Assembly: GCA_018819515.1 (NCBI GenBank)
Contig: JAHJPX010000012.1
Location: 1 to 64,000 of the forward strand
From: Gammaproteobacteria bacterium
Lineage (GTDB): Bacteria > Pseudomonadota > Gammaproteobacteria > Burkholderiales > Rhodocyclaceae
Direction of reading: 5' to 3'
Length of the DNA stretch: 64,000 nt
How positions within the stretch are numbered: the first letter of the stretch is position 1; each line of letters starts with the position of its first letter. Of the stretch, positions 54,941-63,966 are shown piece by piece. A program made the translations under genes and the position numbers. Under the pieces are notes generated by a model that did not search any database, had not been told where the DNA came from, and worked only from the letters and a program-made list of their open reading frames with translations.

Positions 54941-57586
54941 ATGGTGACCGGGCAGCCGGTCGTCCAAGGACTCGCCCAATCCAAAATCACCCCTCCCAAA
55001 CCGGGTGAATGGTTTGAGCGTTCGGGATTGCTGGGCAAGCTGGCCACGTCTACCGCCTCATCCCGTCGAATCTGGGTCAGCGCCCCGGGCGGCACCGGCA
55101 AAACCACGCTCGTCCGGTCGTTTCTGTCCGCCGACCCTCGCCCGCTCCTCTGGTATTACGTCGATCAAGGCGACCACGATCCAGCCAACGTCTTCTTCCA
55201 TCTATCGCAGGTGGCGCAAACGTCCGGTTCCGGTGGACCGCCGCTTTCGCCGCTCACTCCGGAGTACCTGCCGAACCTGCCTGTCTATTGCCGTAATTTT
55301 TTCCGGAGCTTTTACGCCCATTTCGCCGCAGGCTGCGTTCTGGTTTTCGACGACCTGCAAGAGGGGCCGGGGGAAACGCTGTTCGGGACAATCCTGAGGG
55401 CCGCCATGACGGAACTGCCCGAGAGTTCCAATCTCTTTGTGATTAGCCGGGAAGAGCCCTATCCATATTTCGCCCGGGAACGCCTGAATCAATCACTCGC
55501 CCACCTCGGTTGGGGTGAGTTGCGTCTTTCGCTGGCGGAGACCCGGGACTTTCTCGCCTGGCTACGCCAGAGCGAGCCCTCACCATCGACCATAGACAGA
55601 GCATTTAGCCTTACCCAGGGCTGGTTGGGAGGGCTCCTGCTCTTCTCCGCGAGCCCCGATGAAGCGCCGCTCTCTCCGCAGTTTCCCCTTGAGCGGACCG
55701 ATCTGCTCTTCGACTATTTCGCCAGCGATATCTTTGCGCGGCTGTCCACCGGGATACAAAGTTTTCTTCTCCAGTGCGCCTTCCTGCCGATGATCACGGC
55801 CGGCATGGCGGAAGACCTTACCGGTCGCGCCGAAGCCAGGGAGATACTCGACCGGCTGGTCCGTGGCAATCACTTCACCATCCGCGTCCCGACCAGCCCC
55901 GAAAGCTACAGGTTCCATCCTCTGTTCAAGCAGTTTCTCCGATCGCGGGCCGGGCGGAACTTCGGTCCGGCGGAACTCGCGCTAATCAAGTCTCGATCGG
56001 CACAACTGCTGATAAGCAATGAACAACCGGAACCGGCAGCCGAACTACTGATCGATGCCAAGGAATGGTCGGCCCTGAGCAACCTGATCCAGGATCAAGC
56101 GGAAACCCTGTTTCGCCAGGGCCGCTCGCAGACCCTGATGAAATGGCTGGATGCACTTCCAGCCGAACTTCGCACCGCCGATCCCAGGCTTTGCTACTGG
56201 CGCGGCAGTTGCTTGGTGGCGCAAGACCCCGTCGCCGCCCGTCAGGAACTGGAACAGGCCTTCGTGATGTTCGAGGCAACCGGTGAAAAGGTCGGCAGCA
56301 TGCTGGCGTGGGCCACGGCCGTCTATGCCATAACGGTTGGCTGGGGAGAGTGTTACCGTCTCGACGAGTGGATCAGCCGTTTCGATGGGCTGCGCGAACG
56401 ATATCCGGACTTCGCCTCTCCACAGATCGAGGCCCTGATGGTTCAGGGAATCCTGAAAGCCCTCACCTGGCGACAGCCGTACCGGGCGGACTTGCCAGAG
56501 TGGTCGGACAAACTGCATCGTCTCATTGTCGCCAATCCCGACCCGGGTTTCCGCTTTTCTGCCGGAAGCGACTTGCTGTTCTCTCTCGCGATGGTAGGCA
56601 GTTTCGCCAAGGCACGAGCATTGAGACAACAACTCGACGGCGAACTGGACGTCGAAGGCGTAACGCCACTGCAGAAGTTGTCTTGGCTCACCTCTCGGGC
56701 CATCTGCGAATGGATTGTCCTGGATCAATCAGGATGCATGGCAACCCTCGAACTCGGACGACAGATCGTCGAGGCAAGCGGAATCCATGTACTCGATCTG
56801 CGCCTTTTCGGCCAGGGGATTTTTCTGGGGCTGACCACGGGGAACATACCACTGGTAAAAGGACTCGTAGCGAGTCTGCCGACGACGGCACCCTCGGATT
56901 CGCTGGATCAGGCGTACCTTTATCTCCTGAACACGGAACTAAGTCTGATAGACGGGGACTTGCCCAAAGCGATCGCCTTGGCGGAGATCGCCACCGAAGG
57001 CGCCGAGGCTGCCGGTTCGCCAATTCCACTGTCCTTCGGTCTGGTCTGCCTCGCACTCGCTTTACATCGGAACGGACAACACGAACAGGCCGTCAAGGTG
57101 CTTGAGCGAGGATTCGAAGTCTGTCGGGGAACGAACCACTTCACCTCGGTCTTCTGCTTCCTCGACGCTTACCTCGCGTTCGAAAACGGCGAAAACGACA
57201 GGGCACAGACCAGGCTGAGGGAAGGCTTTGGCGTGGCCGCGCAACAAGGGTATTTGAATTTCTACCCCTGGCGCGACGACATCATGACCCGCCTTTGCCG
57301 CGAAGCCATCGCGGCCGGAATCGAGGTCGACTACGCCAAACATCTGGCTTCCGTCCGCAATCTCGACCTCTCGTCTCCCGACGGTCCCAAGCTGACTCCG
57401 AAGGAAATCGAAGTGCTCGGCTGGATACGCCACGGCAAATCCAACTGGGAAATCGCCCAGATCCTGGCGATCAGCGAACGCACCGTGAAGTTTCACGTCG
57501 CCAACATCCTGACCAAGCTGGACGCCAAGTCCCGCACCCAGGCCGTCGCCATCGCGCTCGAATCGGGACTCATCGGCGACAGTTGA
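54941..57586 (+). CDS. MalT-like large ATP-binding LuxR-type regulator
   Basis: The 881-residue STAND-type regulator has a P-loop (SAPGGTGKTTLVRS, residues 47-60), an NB-ARC-like domain (LVFDDLQ, FVISREEPYP), a TPR-like middle and a C-terminal LuxR helix-turn-helix (LTPKEIEVLGWIRHGKSNWEIA, ISERTVKFHVANILTKL). Such proteins bind ATP and an inducer. No neighbouring sugar gene indicates the ligand; the lipoprotein gene 214 bp downstream is a possible target. Confidence 0.9.
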   Translation: MVTGQPVVQGLAQSKITPPKPGEWFERSGLLGKLATSTASSRRIWVSAPGGTGKTTLVRSFLSADPRPLLWYYVDQGDHDPANVFFHLSQVAQTSGSGGPPLSPLTPEYLPNLPVYCRNFFRSFYAHFAAGCVLVFDDLQEGPGETLFGTILRAAMTELPESSNLFVISREEPYPYFARERLNQSLAHLGWGELRLSLAETRDFLAWLRQSEPSPSTIDRAFSLTQGWLGGLLLFSASPDEAPLSPQFPLERTDLLFDYFASDIFARLSTGIQSFLLQCAFLPMITAGMAEDLTGRAEAREILDRLVRGNHFTIRVPTSPESYRFHPLFKQFLRSRAGRNFGPAELALIKSRSAQLLISNEQPEPAAELLIDAKEWSALSNLIQDQAETLFRQGRSQTLMKWLDALPAELRTADPRLCYWRGSCLVAQDPVAARQELEQAFVMFEATGEKVGSMLAWATAVYAITVGWGECYRLDEWISRFDGLRERYPDFASPQIEALMVQGILKALTWRQPYRADLPEWSDKLHRLIVANPDPGFRFSAGSDLLFSLAMVGSFAKARALRQQLDGELDVEGVTPLQKLSWLTSRAICEWIVLDQSGCMATLELGRQIVEASGIHVLDLRLFGQGIFLGLTTGNIPLVKGLVASLPTTAPSDSLDQAYLYLLNTELSLIDGDLPKAIALAEIATEGAEAAGSPIPLSFGLVCLALALHRNGQHEQAVKVLERGFEVCRGTNHFTSVFCFLDAYLAFENGENDRAQTRLREGFGVAAQQGYLNFYPWRDDIMTRLCREAIAAGIEVDYAKHLASVRNLDLSSPDGPKLTPKEIEVLGWIRHGKSNWEIAQILAISERTVKFHVANILTKLDAKSRTQAVAIALESGLIGDS

Positions 57587-57800
57587 ACACGGCGGCGCAG
57601 GTCACCGCATCCGCCCGACTGCGGTGCGGCGTTTCTGTCTCTTTCGCCGTCAATAGTTCTTCTTCCGCCTGCCCCAACCTGTCCACGTGGACGGGTGTCA
57701 GCGCCGACAGTCTTGGGTACCCTCCCGCCATATCCATATCGTCATAGCTGGCAAGGACCGGAATTCATCAATTCCGGAACCCGGCAAAAAGGAGGCAACA

Positions 57801-59660
57801 ATTAACAAGACCCGCCTCACATTTATGGCACTTTTGACCCTGCTCACGCTGCCAAGCGTGGTTGGCTGTGGCGGCGGAGGCGGGAGCAGTTCGGATTCCA
57901 CTGTGTCGCCCCCAGCCAGTTCCGTAGTAGTCATGTCCGCAACCATAGCGCCCGGCGATACATGTCCCAGCGGCGGGATCAGCGTCGACAGCGGCATCGA
58001 CGAGAACCATAACGGCATACTCGATGCCGACGAAGTGGATGCCACACAATATGTCTGTAACGGCGATGATGGCCTTAGCACGTTGGTCCTGATCCGCGAT
58101 GAAGCGGCGGGTGCAAACTGCGCCGCCGGCGGAAACATGATTGAAGCCGGCCAGGATGCCAACGCCAACGGTAGCCTCGAGGCCACCGAAGTCGGCTCGA
58201 CAGCCTACATCTGCGACGGCAGCGCTGGCGCAGCCAGCGCCAGCGGTTACAACAGCCTTGTCTCAATCGTTCCGGAGGTGGCCGGCGTCTACTGCACCTA
58301 CGGCGGCAGCAAGGTAAGCAGCGGAATCGACACCGACCGGAACAACGTTCTGGACACCACCGAAGTCACCGCCAGCAACTATGTTTGCAACGGCGCCCCC
58401 GGGCCTGGCGTCACCTGGGTTGACGTCACCGGCACCAGTGTGCAGGCGGCATCCAATACCGGCTACATGGCTCACAACGACACGGCCCAGGTAGCCATCA
58501 CCTTGCCGGCCGCGCCGACCTACGGCGACATCATTCAAATCTCCGGCGTCGGCGCGGGCGGCTGGAAGGTTGTGCAAAACACCGGGCAGTCGATCGTCAC
58601 CCAAAATGTCATTGGAAACATCGGTGGTCTATGGATTGCGCGCGATTCAGACAGGCAGTGGCAATCGGTTGCCACATCTGCAGATGGCGTCAAGTTGGTC
58701 GCCGCAGTCAATGGCGGGCAGATATATACGTCGACAGACTCGGGCGCGACGTGGACGGCACGTGACACAGGCGATAGAAACTGGACTGCGGTTGCCTCTT
58801 CGGCTTCCGGCAATATCCTGATGGCCGGTTCACCGGACGGCTCCTACTCGGGAGTAATCGGCCTAACCTTTGCCAGCATCCTCTCGACCGATTCAGGACT
58901 ATCCTGGATGAACTTGTATGACCTCGGCCGGGACTGTACAGCTGTGGCCATTTCTGCAACAGGCGCCGCAATGGTAGTGGCGGGAACCGGAGAAGCCAAT
59001 GCTTCTACCGATTCGGGGCTTTCTTGGACGCGAAGCTCGCTTGGATCATGGGTTTCCGCAACGGCCTCGGCAGATGGCAGCTGGATGGCAGTAGGAAACG
59101 ATACGGCTTCTGTTGATTACTACTACAGCCCAACGGGCTGGAGTGGCGCTTTCAATATCGATCACCAAACCGCAGCTATCAGTTCGCTCGCCTCGTCTGC
59201 CGACTTCAGTCGGCTGGTTGCCACCCTCTATGGCGGACGGATCTATACCGCCACAATGGATCCTACCCAAGCAATCGGGCCGGGCAGTATTCCAACCTGG
59301 ACCGCGCACGACGTTGCGCGAAACTGGATCGCCGTTGCCTCGTCGGCAGACGGCAAGCGGCTACTGGCCGCTGAAGAGGGCGGGCAACTCTACACCTCCA
59401 GCGATTTCGGCACGACCTGGATCCCCCGGGATTCGCCCCGCAACTGGAGCGCTGTGGCTTCCTCGGATGACGGCCGCAAACTGGTAGCCGTCGAAATGGG
59501 TGGCCGAATCTACACTTCCGGGCCGACAACGATTTCGAACACCACGAGCGGCACGGCCGGCTACATCAGCGGTGGACAATACGATGCAGTCGACCTTCAG
59601 TACATCGGCAACGATACCTTCATGGTGCGCGGCTACGTCGGAGACCTGCAAGTTCAATAA
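57801..59660 (+). CDS. Lipoprotein with calcium-motif and sialidase-like repeats, probable AUU start
   Basis: This 619-residue predicted lipoprotein has a signal peptide NKTRLTFMALLTLLTLPSVVGC followed by GGGGGSSSD. Three units with GIDxNxNGxLDxxEVxxxxYVCNG carry Cys pairs and calcium-loop-like Asp residues. After about residue 190 there are repeats of SxDxGxxW and xWxAVASSADGxxLxA, a BNR/sialidase-type beta-propeller pattern. The strong AAAAGGAGG at 57787-57795 is 5 bases before ATT at 57801, suggesting a non-standard AUU start; the first in-frame ATG (57825) would drop the basic residues of the signal. Confidence 0.75.
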   Translation: MNKTRLTFMALLTLLTLPSVVGCGGGGGSSSDSTVSPPASSVVVMSATIAPGDTCPSGGISVDSGIDENHNGILDADEVDATQYVCNGDDGLSTLVLIRDEAAGANCAAGGNMIEAGQDANANGSLEATEVGSTAYICDGSAGAASASGYNSLVSIVPEVAGVYCTYGGSKVSSGIDTDRNNVLDTTEVTASNYVCNGAPGPGVTWVDVTGTSVQAASNTGYMAHNDTAQVAITLPAAPTYGDIIQISGVGAGGWKVVQNTGQSIVTQNVIGNIGGLWIARDSDRQWQSVATSADGVKLVAAVNGGQIYTSTDSGATWTARDTGDRNWTAVASSASGNILMAGSPDGSYSGVIGLTFASILSTDSGLSWMNLYDLGRDCTAVAISATGAAMVVAGTGEANASTDSGLSWTRSSLGSWVSATASADGSWMAVGNDTASVDYYYSPTGWSGAFNIDHQTAAISSLASSADFSRLVATLYGGRIYTATMDPTQAIGPGSIPTWTAHDVARNWIAVASSADGKRLLAAEEGGQLYTSSDFGTTWIPRDSPRNWSAVASSDDGRKLVAVEMGGRIYTSGPTTISNTTSGTAGYISGGQYDAVDLQYIGNDTFMVRGYVGDLQVQ

Positions 59661-59696
59661 GTAGACAGGTTCTCGGCTTGACACTTGTTTCTAAAC

Positions 59697-59722
59697 CTGG
59701 CGTCCCGCCACGGCTGACTTTT
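59697..59722 (-). repeat. Dispersed 25-bp element, copy 17
   Basis: CTGGCGTCCCGCCACGG then CTGACTTTT, 2 bp before the ribosome-binding site of the next lipoprotein gene. The preceding 35 bp also resemble the sequence before copy 19. Confidence 0.85.
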
Positions 59723-59734
59723 CTGGGAGGCACC

Positions 59735-61321
59735 ATGAGCAAGACTTCGACATTCGCTTTCGCCGTGCTGGCGACGGCGCTTCTCTTCGCCGGCTGCGGT
59801 GGCGGAGGCGGCAGTTCATCGGCCACCACCTACACCATCGGCGGCACGGTCAGCGGACTCTCCGGTACGCTGGTCCTGCAAAACAACGGTGGCGACGACC
59901 GGAGCGTTACGGCCGATGGCGCTTTCACCTTCGCGACGGCAGTACCCGACGGCAGCGCCTATGCCGTAACCGTGCTGACGCAACCCGCAGGCCAAACCTG
60001 CACCGTGAGCAACGGCAGCGGCACGGCTACGGCGAATGTCGACACATTGGCGGTTCAGTGCGTCGACAACTGGTCCGGCACCAAGCAGTTGGGTGTGGCC
60101 AACGCAGTAACCAAAGGGCGTTCCGTCGCCACCGATGCCAATGGCAACGTCTACGTGACTGGTGAGACGTATGGCGGCCTGGATGGCAACACGAAGACGG
60201 GAATCGTCGACTTTTTCCTCACCAAATACGACAACACTGGCTCCAGGCTCTATACCCGCCAGCTTGGTGCCGTATCCGACCACGGGATCTTTATAGAGCT
60301 GAGAAGCACTTACGGCCAGTCCGTTGCTACCGACACCAGCGGCAACGTTTATGTGGCCGGCGAAACAAGCGGCGAGGTGGATGGCAATGCGGTGGCAGAT
60401 TTTTCGGGATTTTTTCTCATCAAGTATGACGGCGACGGCAACCGGCAATACATCCGACAGTTGGAGCCGGAAGGAGGATATGCCCGAGGCCATTCCGTCG
60501 CCACCGACTCCAGCGGCAATGTCTATGTAGCGGGCGAAACCTCTGGCGACCTGGACGGAAATTCCCGAATCGGAACCACCGACTTCTTCGTCACCAAGTA
60601 CGACGGCGATGGCAACAAGCTCTACACCCGGCAATTGGGTGTCGCTGGGGCATATACCTATGGAAATTCCGTTGCCACCGACGGCGACGGCAACGTCTAT
60701 GTGGCGGGTGCGACGTATGGCGGGCTGGATGACAACACGCTGACGGGACCCGGGGACTATTTCCTCACCAAGTACGACAGCGACGGCAACAAGCTCTACA
60801 CCCGACAGTTGGGTGTCGCTGGTGCATATACCTATGGAAATTCCGTTGCCACCGACGGCGACGGCAACGTCTATGTGGCGGGCGAGACTACAGGCGTTCT
60901 GGATGACAACACGCTGACAGGAACCTGGAACTTTTTCGTCACCAAGTACGACAGCAATGGCAACAAGCTCTACACCCGGCAATTGGGTGTCGCGGGGGCA
61001 GCTACCGGTGGCAACTCAGTTGCCACCGATGCAGACGGTAACGTCTATGTGGCGGGTACTACCGGGGGCAGTCTTGACGGAGCAGACTGGTCCGGGGGAT
61101 GGGATTTCTTCGTCACCAAGTACGATAGCGACGGCAACAAGCTCTACACCCGGCAATTGGGTGTCGCGGGGGCAGGTACCTATGGCACCTCAGTTGCCAC
61201 CGACGCTGATGGCAACGTCTTTGTGGCAGGTGAAACAGAAGGCGGACTGGACGGCAACACGCTGACCGGCACTATCGATTTCTTCGTCACCAAATACAGC
61301 AGCGACGGCGTGAAGCAGTAG
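59735..61321 (+). CDS. SBBP-repeat beta-propeller lipoprotein
   Basis: The 528-residue protein has a lipoprotein signal (FAVLATALLFAGC then GGGGGSSS), an Ig-like module (IGGTVSGLSGTLVLQNNGG) shared with the gene at 61467, and seven tandem repeats of about 60 residues (SVATDxxGNVYVAGET-x-GGLDGN-x-FFVTKYDSDGNKLYTRQLG, described in parts). The DNA of repeats 4-7 is nearly identical, so copy number may vary. SBBP repeats form propellers; the ligand is unknown. GGGAGG lies 4 bases before the ATG at 59735. Confidence 0.85.
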   Translation: MSKTSTFAFAVLATALLFAGCGGGGGSSSATTYTIGGTVSGLSGTLVLQNNGGDDRSVTADGAFTFATAVPDGSAYAVTVLTQPAGQTCTVSNGSGTATANVDTLAVQCVDNWSGTKQLGVANAVTKGRSVATDANGNVYVTGETYGGLDGNTKTGIVDFFLTKYDNTGSRLYTRQLGAVSDHGIFIELRSTYGQSVATDTSGNVYVAGETSGEVDGNAVADFSGFFLIKYDGDGNRQYIRQLEPEGGYARGHSVATDSSGNVYVAGETSGDLDGNSRIGTTDFFVTKYDGDGNKLYTRQLGVAGAYTYGNSVATDGDGNVYVAGATYGGLDDNTLTGPGDYFLTKYDSDGNKLYTRQLGVAGAYTYGNSVATDGDGNVYVAGETTGVLDDNTLTGTWNFFVTKYDSNGNKLYTRQLGVAGAATGGNSVATDADGNVYVAGTTGGSLDGADWSGGWDFFVTKYDSDGNKLYTRQLGVAGAGTYGTSVATDADGNVFVAGETEGGLDGNTLTGTIDFFVTKYSSDGVKQ

Positions 61322-61363
61322 GCGCCAATGTTCAGCTCGTGGCGGCACGCTATTCATGGGCCC

Positions 61364-61453
61364 CGCCACGGCTGACCAGCCCGAAGGGCGCAGGACGCCA
61401 CGAAGTGGCGGTCCCGAACGGAGCGAGGGATGGGGCAAGGCCCCACACTTTTT
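61364..61453. repeat. Long-form element (90 bp) upstream of the FGE-like lipoprotein gene
   Basis: It matches the mutL insertion (20655-20753) with about six differences over 90 bp, starts CGCCACGGCTGAC as short copies do, and ends just before the GGGAGA ribosome-binding site of the gene at 61467. Confidence 0.88.
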
Positions 61454-61466
61454 TCAGGGAGAGATC

Positions 61467-62852
61467 GTGAACAGGATTTGGACGTTCGCCGTTGCCATAC
61501 TGGCGACGACACTTCTCTTCACCGGCTGCGGTGGAGGTGGGGGTGGCTCAACCACATCACCATACTTCACTGTCACTACGTCTATCGGGACTGGGGGCCA
61601 CGTTCAACCTGCGAACGCTTCTGTGGCCGAGGGCGAAAGTGCTACGTTCACGCTTACGGCCAACACCGGCTACGCCATTCAGAGCGCGACCGGCTGTGGC
61701 GGATCGCTTTCCGGAGGAACCTACACCACGGGCCCCATCACCGGCGATTGCACCGTTACGGTGAATGTCACTGAAGTGGCATTCAGTATCGGCGGCTCGG
61801 TTTCCGACCTTTCCGGCACACTGGTCCTGCAGAACAATAGCGACGACGATCTGACCGTTACTTCTGACGGTCCCTTCGCTTTCAACACGCGCGTTAGTTC
61901 CTCCGGGGCCTATGAGATAACGGTAAGGACACAACCGGCCACCCAGCGTTGCTTCGTGCAAAACGGCAGCGGGGAAGCCACTGCCGATGTGACTACTGCC
62001 GACGTGCAGTGTTTTGCGCTGGACGTGTTGAACTGTTCCTCTGCCGGCGTACCCGGCACCTGCACCACAGCGACGCAGTGTGGTGGGGCACAAACGGCTA
62101 CTGCGGGCACCTGTCCGGGAAACCTCGTTTGCTGCACACCGTTGCTCGCGGCAGGTTCCACGTGCGATCCGACCATCTGGCCACAGCCCAACAGCGGCCT
62201 TGCCCAAACCGCCGGAACTGGCGGCTGTCCCGAAGGCATGCTCCTTGTCGATAATTTTTGCGTCGATCGCTATGAAGCCTCCCTGGTGGAAGCATCAACC
62301 AACATACCCTGGTCCCCATACCAGAATCCAGGCAGCACCTCCGTCGTTGCCGTTTCAATTGCCTCCGCAGTGCCACAGGCCTATATCAATCAGGTCCAGG
62401 CCGAGGCAGCGTGCGCCAGTGCCGGCAAGCGGCTCTGTACCGACTCGGAATGGCTGCGTGCCTGTCGCGGCGCGGATGCACAGACCTATCCCTATGGAAA
62501 CGTCTATTCCGCAACCGCATGCAACGACACCTCGCCAACCAACCCGGTATTGACCACATTCGGAACAACCGACGCCTGGATCTGGAACTATGTCAGCCAT
62601 CCCTGCATCAACCAGTCGCCCGACTCGCTCGCCGTCACTGGACAACATTTTGCCTGCGTCTCTGCAGAAGGGCTCTACGACATGGCGGGAAATCTTCAGG
62701 AATGGACAGCCGATCCTGCGGGAACTTTGCGTGGTGGCAGTTACGACATGGGGGGGCTAAATGGTGATGGCTGCTTGAGTGTGACCAGAACGCATACCAC
62801 CGAATACTCCGACTATCGGACCGGCTTCCGTTGCTGCGCTGACAACTGGTAG
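61467..62852 (+). CDS. Lipoprotein with formylglycine-generating-enzyme-like (FGE/SUMF) domain
   Basis: The 461-residue predicted lipoprotein begins with GTG at 61467. Its signal (FAVAILATTLLFTGC then GGGGGG) is followed by a GHVQPANASVAEGESATFTL bacterial Ig-like repeat and the IGGSVSDLSGTLVLQNNSDDD module shared with its neighbour. The C-terminal third has FGE-fold marks: EGMLLVDNFCVDRYEAS, ACASAGKRLCTDSEWLRAC, YPYGN, YDMAGNLQEWT, LRGGSY and GFRCC. The paired active-site cysteines of true FGE are not evident, so it is probably a binding or adhesion module. Confidence 0.82.
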   Translation: MNRIWTFAVAILATTLLFTGCGGGGGGSTTSPYFTVTTSIGTGGHVQPANASVAEGESATFTLTANTGYAIQSATGCGGSLSGGTYTTGPITGDCTVTVNVTEVAFSIGGSVSDLSGTLVLQNNSDDDLTVTSDGPFAFNTRVSSSGAYEITVRTQPATQRCFVQNGSGEATADVTTADVQCFALDVLNCSSAGVPGTCTTATQCGGAQTATAGTCPGNLVCCTPLLAAGSTCDPTIWPQPNSGLAQTAGTGGCPEGMLLVDNFCVDRYEASLVEASTNIPWSPYQNPGSTSVVAVSIASAVPQAYINQVQAEAACASAGKRLCTDSEWLRACRGADAQTYPYGNVYSATACNDTSPTNPVLTTFGTTDAWIWNYVSHPCINQSPDSLAVTGQHFACVSAEGLYDMAGNLQEWTADPAGTLRGGSYDMGGLNGDGCLSVTRTHTTEYSDYRTGFRCCADNW

Positions 62853-62950
62853 GAAACGACGGCAGTGCGTGGTTCGCGAGTGATTCCGACAAACGGGCGC
62901 AAGCGGTTGTAGTAATGGGCAGGTTTTCGGTCTGACTACTATTCGAAATT

Positions 62951-62976
62951 TGGCGTCCCGCCACGGCTGACTATTT
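62951..62976 (-). repeat. Dispersed 25-bp element, copy 19
   Basis: TGGCGTCCCGCCACGG then CTGACTATTT. The preceding bases (GGCAGGTTTTCGGTCTGAC) resemble those before copy 17, so this copy belongs to a longer duplicated unit of about 60 bp. Confidence 0.85.
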
Positions 62977-62992
62977 GCTGTTTGGGCTCCGA

Positions 62993-63811
62993 TCAGCCCT
63001 CCTCTGCCCGGCGTCCTCCGGAAACCCGCACGATCCCGGCAAGATCGCGGTGCTGCTCGATATCTGTAAAGCCAGTCTCGGTGAGCAGTGTCCGCATTGC
63101 CTCGGCCTGGTCGTAGCCGTGTTCGAGGAGCAGCCAACCACCCGGCTTCAGGTAGCGCGGCGCTTCGGTCAGGATGCGGCGGATCGCCGACAAGCCGTCG
63201 GCGCCGCAGGCCAGCGCCGCCGCCGGTTCGAAGCGCAAGTCGCCCTCGCTCAAGTGCTTGTCGCCTTCGGCGACGTAGGGCGGATTGCCGACGATGAGGT
63301 CGAACTCGCCATCGATCGCAGAAAACCAGTCGCTCTCGACGAAATTCACATGTGCGCCGAACCGCGCGGCGTTGTCCCGCGCCACGGCCAGAGTTTCGGG
63401 GGAGACATCAACCGCCGTGACCTCGCAATCCAGTTCCAGCGCCAGAGTGATGGCCACGCAGCCGCTGCCTGCGCCCAGGTCGAGGATGCGTGCCGTGTGT
63501 CCACGGCTGACTTTTCCGAGCGCGACTTCGACCAGCAACTCCGTCTCCGGCCGCGGGATCAGCACCGCCGGCGTGACGCGGAAGTCACGGCCGTAGAACT
63601 CGCGATAACCGACCAGGTAGGCGATCGGCTCGCCCGCCGCGCGCCGCGCCACCAGTTCGGCGTACCGTGACGACTGACTTTTCGCGAGTTCGCGCTCGGG
63701 ATGCGCGACCAGTTCGGCTGCCGGGCAGCCGAGAACATGGCGCAGCAGGAGTTTGGCTTCCGCCGACTCGATCCGCTCGCGCGCGTGCGCCAGCGCTTCG
63801 TCAACAGTCAT
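62993..63811 (-). CDS. prmC: Release factor glutamine methyltransferase
   Basis: The 272-residue SAM enzyme methylates the Gln of the GGQ motif in RF1 and RF2. IPRPETELLVE, DLGAGSGCVAITLAL and the substrate-binding NPPYVAEGD are intact. Residues 100-106 (KVSRGHT) and about 43-52 (AKSQSSRYAE) derive from 25-bp element copies, each in frame. It follows prfA on the same strand, the common pairing. Confidence 0.95.
   Translation of the reverse strand: MTVDEALAHARERIESAEAKLLLRHVLGCPAAELVAHPERELAKSQSSRYAELVARRAAGEPIAYLVGYREFYGRDFRVTPAVLIPRPETELLVEVALGKVSRGHTARILDLGAGSGCVAITLALELDCEVTAVDVSPETLAVARDNAARFGAHVNFVESDWFSAIDGEFDLIVGNPPYVAEGDKHLSEGDLRFEPAAALACGADGLSAIRRILTEAPRYLKPGGWLLLEHGYDQAEAMRTLLTETGFTDIEQHRDLAGIVRVSGGRRAEEG
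63490..63515 (-). repeat. Dispersed 25-bp element, copy 20, inside prmC
   Basis: GTGCCGTGTGTCCACGG then CTGACTTTT, a variant that encodes KVSRGHTA in prmC. Confidence 0.75.
63659..63682 (-). repeat. Dispersed 25-bp element, copy 21, inside prmC (diverged)
   Basis: GGCGTACCGTGACGACTGACTTTT in two parts (GGCGTACCGTGACG, ACTGACTTTT). It is the most diverged of the coding copies. Confidence 0.55.
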
Positions 63812-63829
63812 CTACGCAGCCCCGGCGAA

Positions 63830-63966
63830 GGGCCGCCCCGAGCCGGGGCGACACGCGCCGGAGGCGCAAACCGGTCGGGCGACTGATCGAAGCGCCCCGT
63901 GACAATCCGCGCGCAGCGAGGCTTGCAGGCTCCCCGCCTTGAGGCGGGGTCGGGGGTGGTGGGTCA
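63830..63966 (-). repeat. 137-bp dispersed repeat, copy C
   Basis: Runs from GGGCCGCCCC to GGGTCA and aligns over its full length with 16446-16581. It starts 18 bp upstream of the prmC start and ends exactly next to the prfA stop codon at 63967-63969. Confidence 0.8.
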
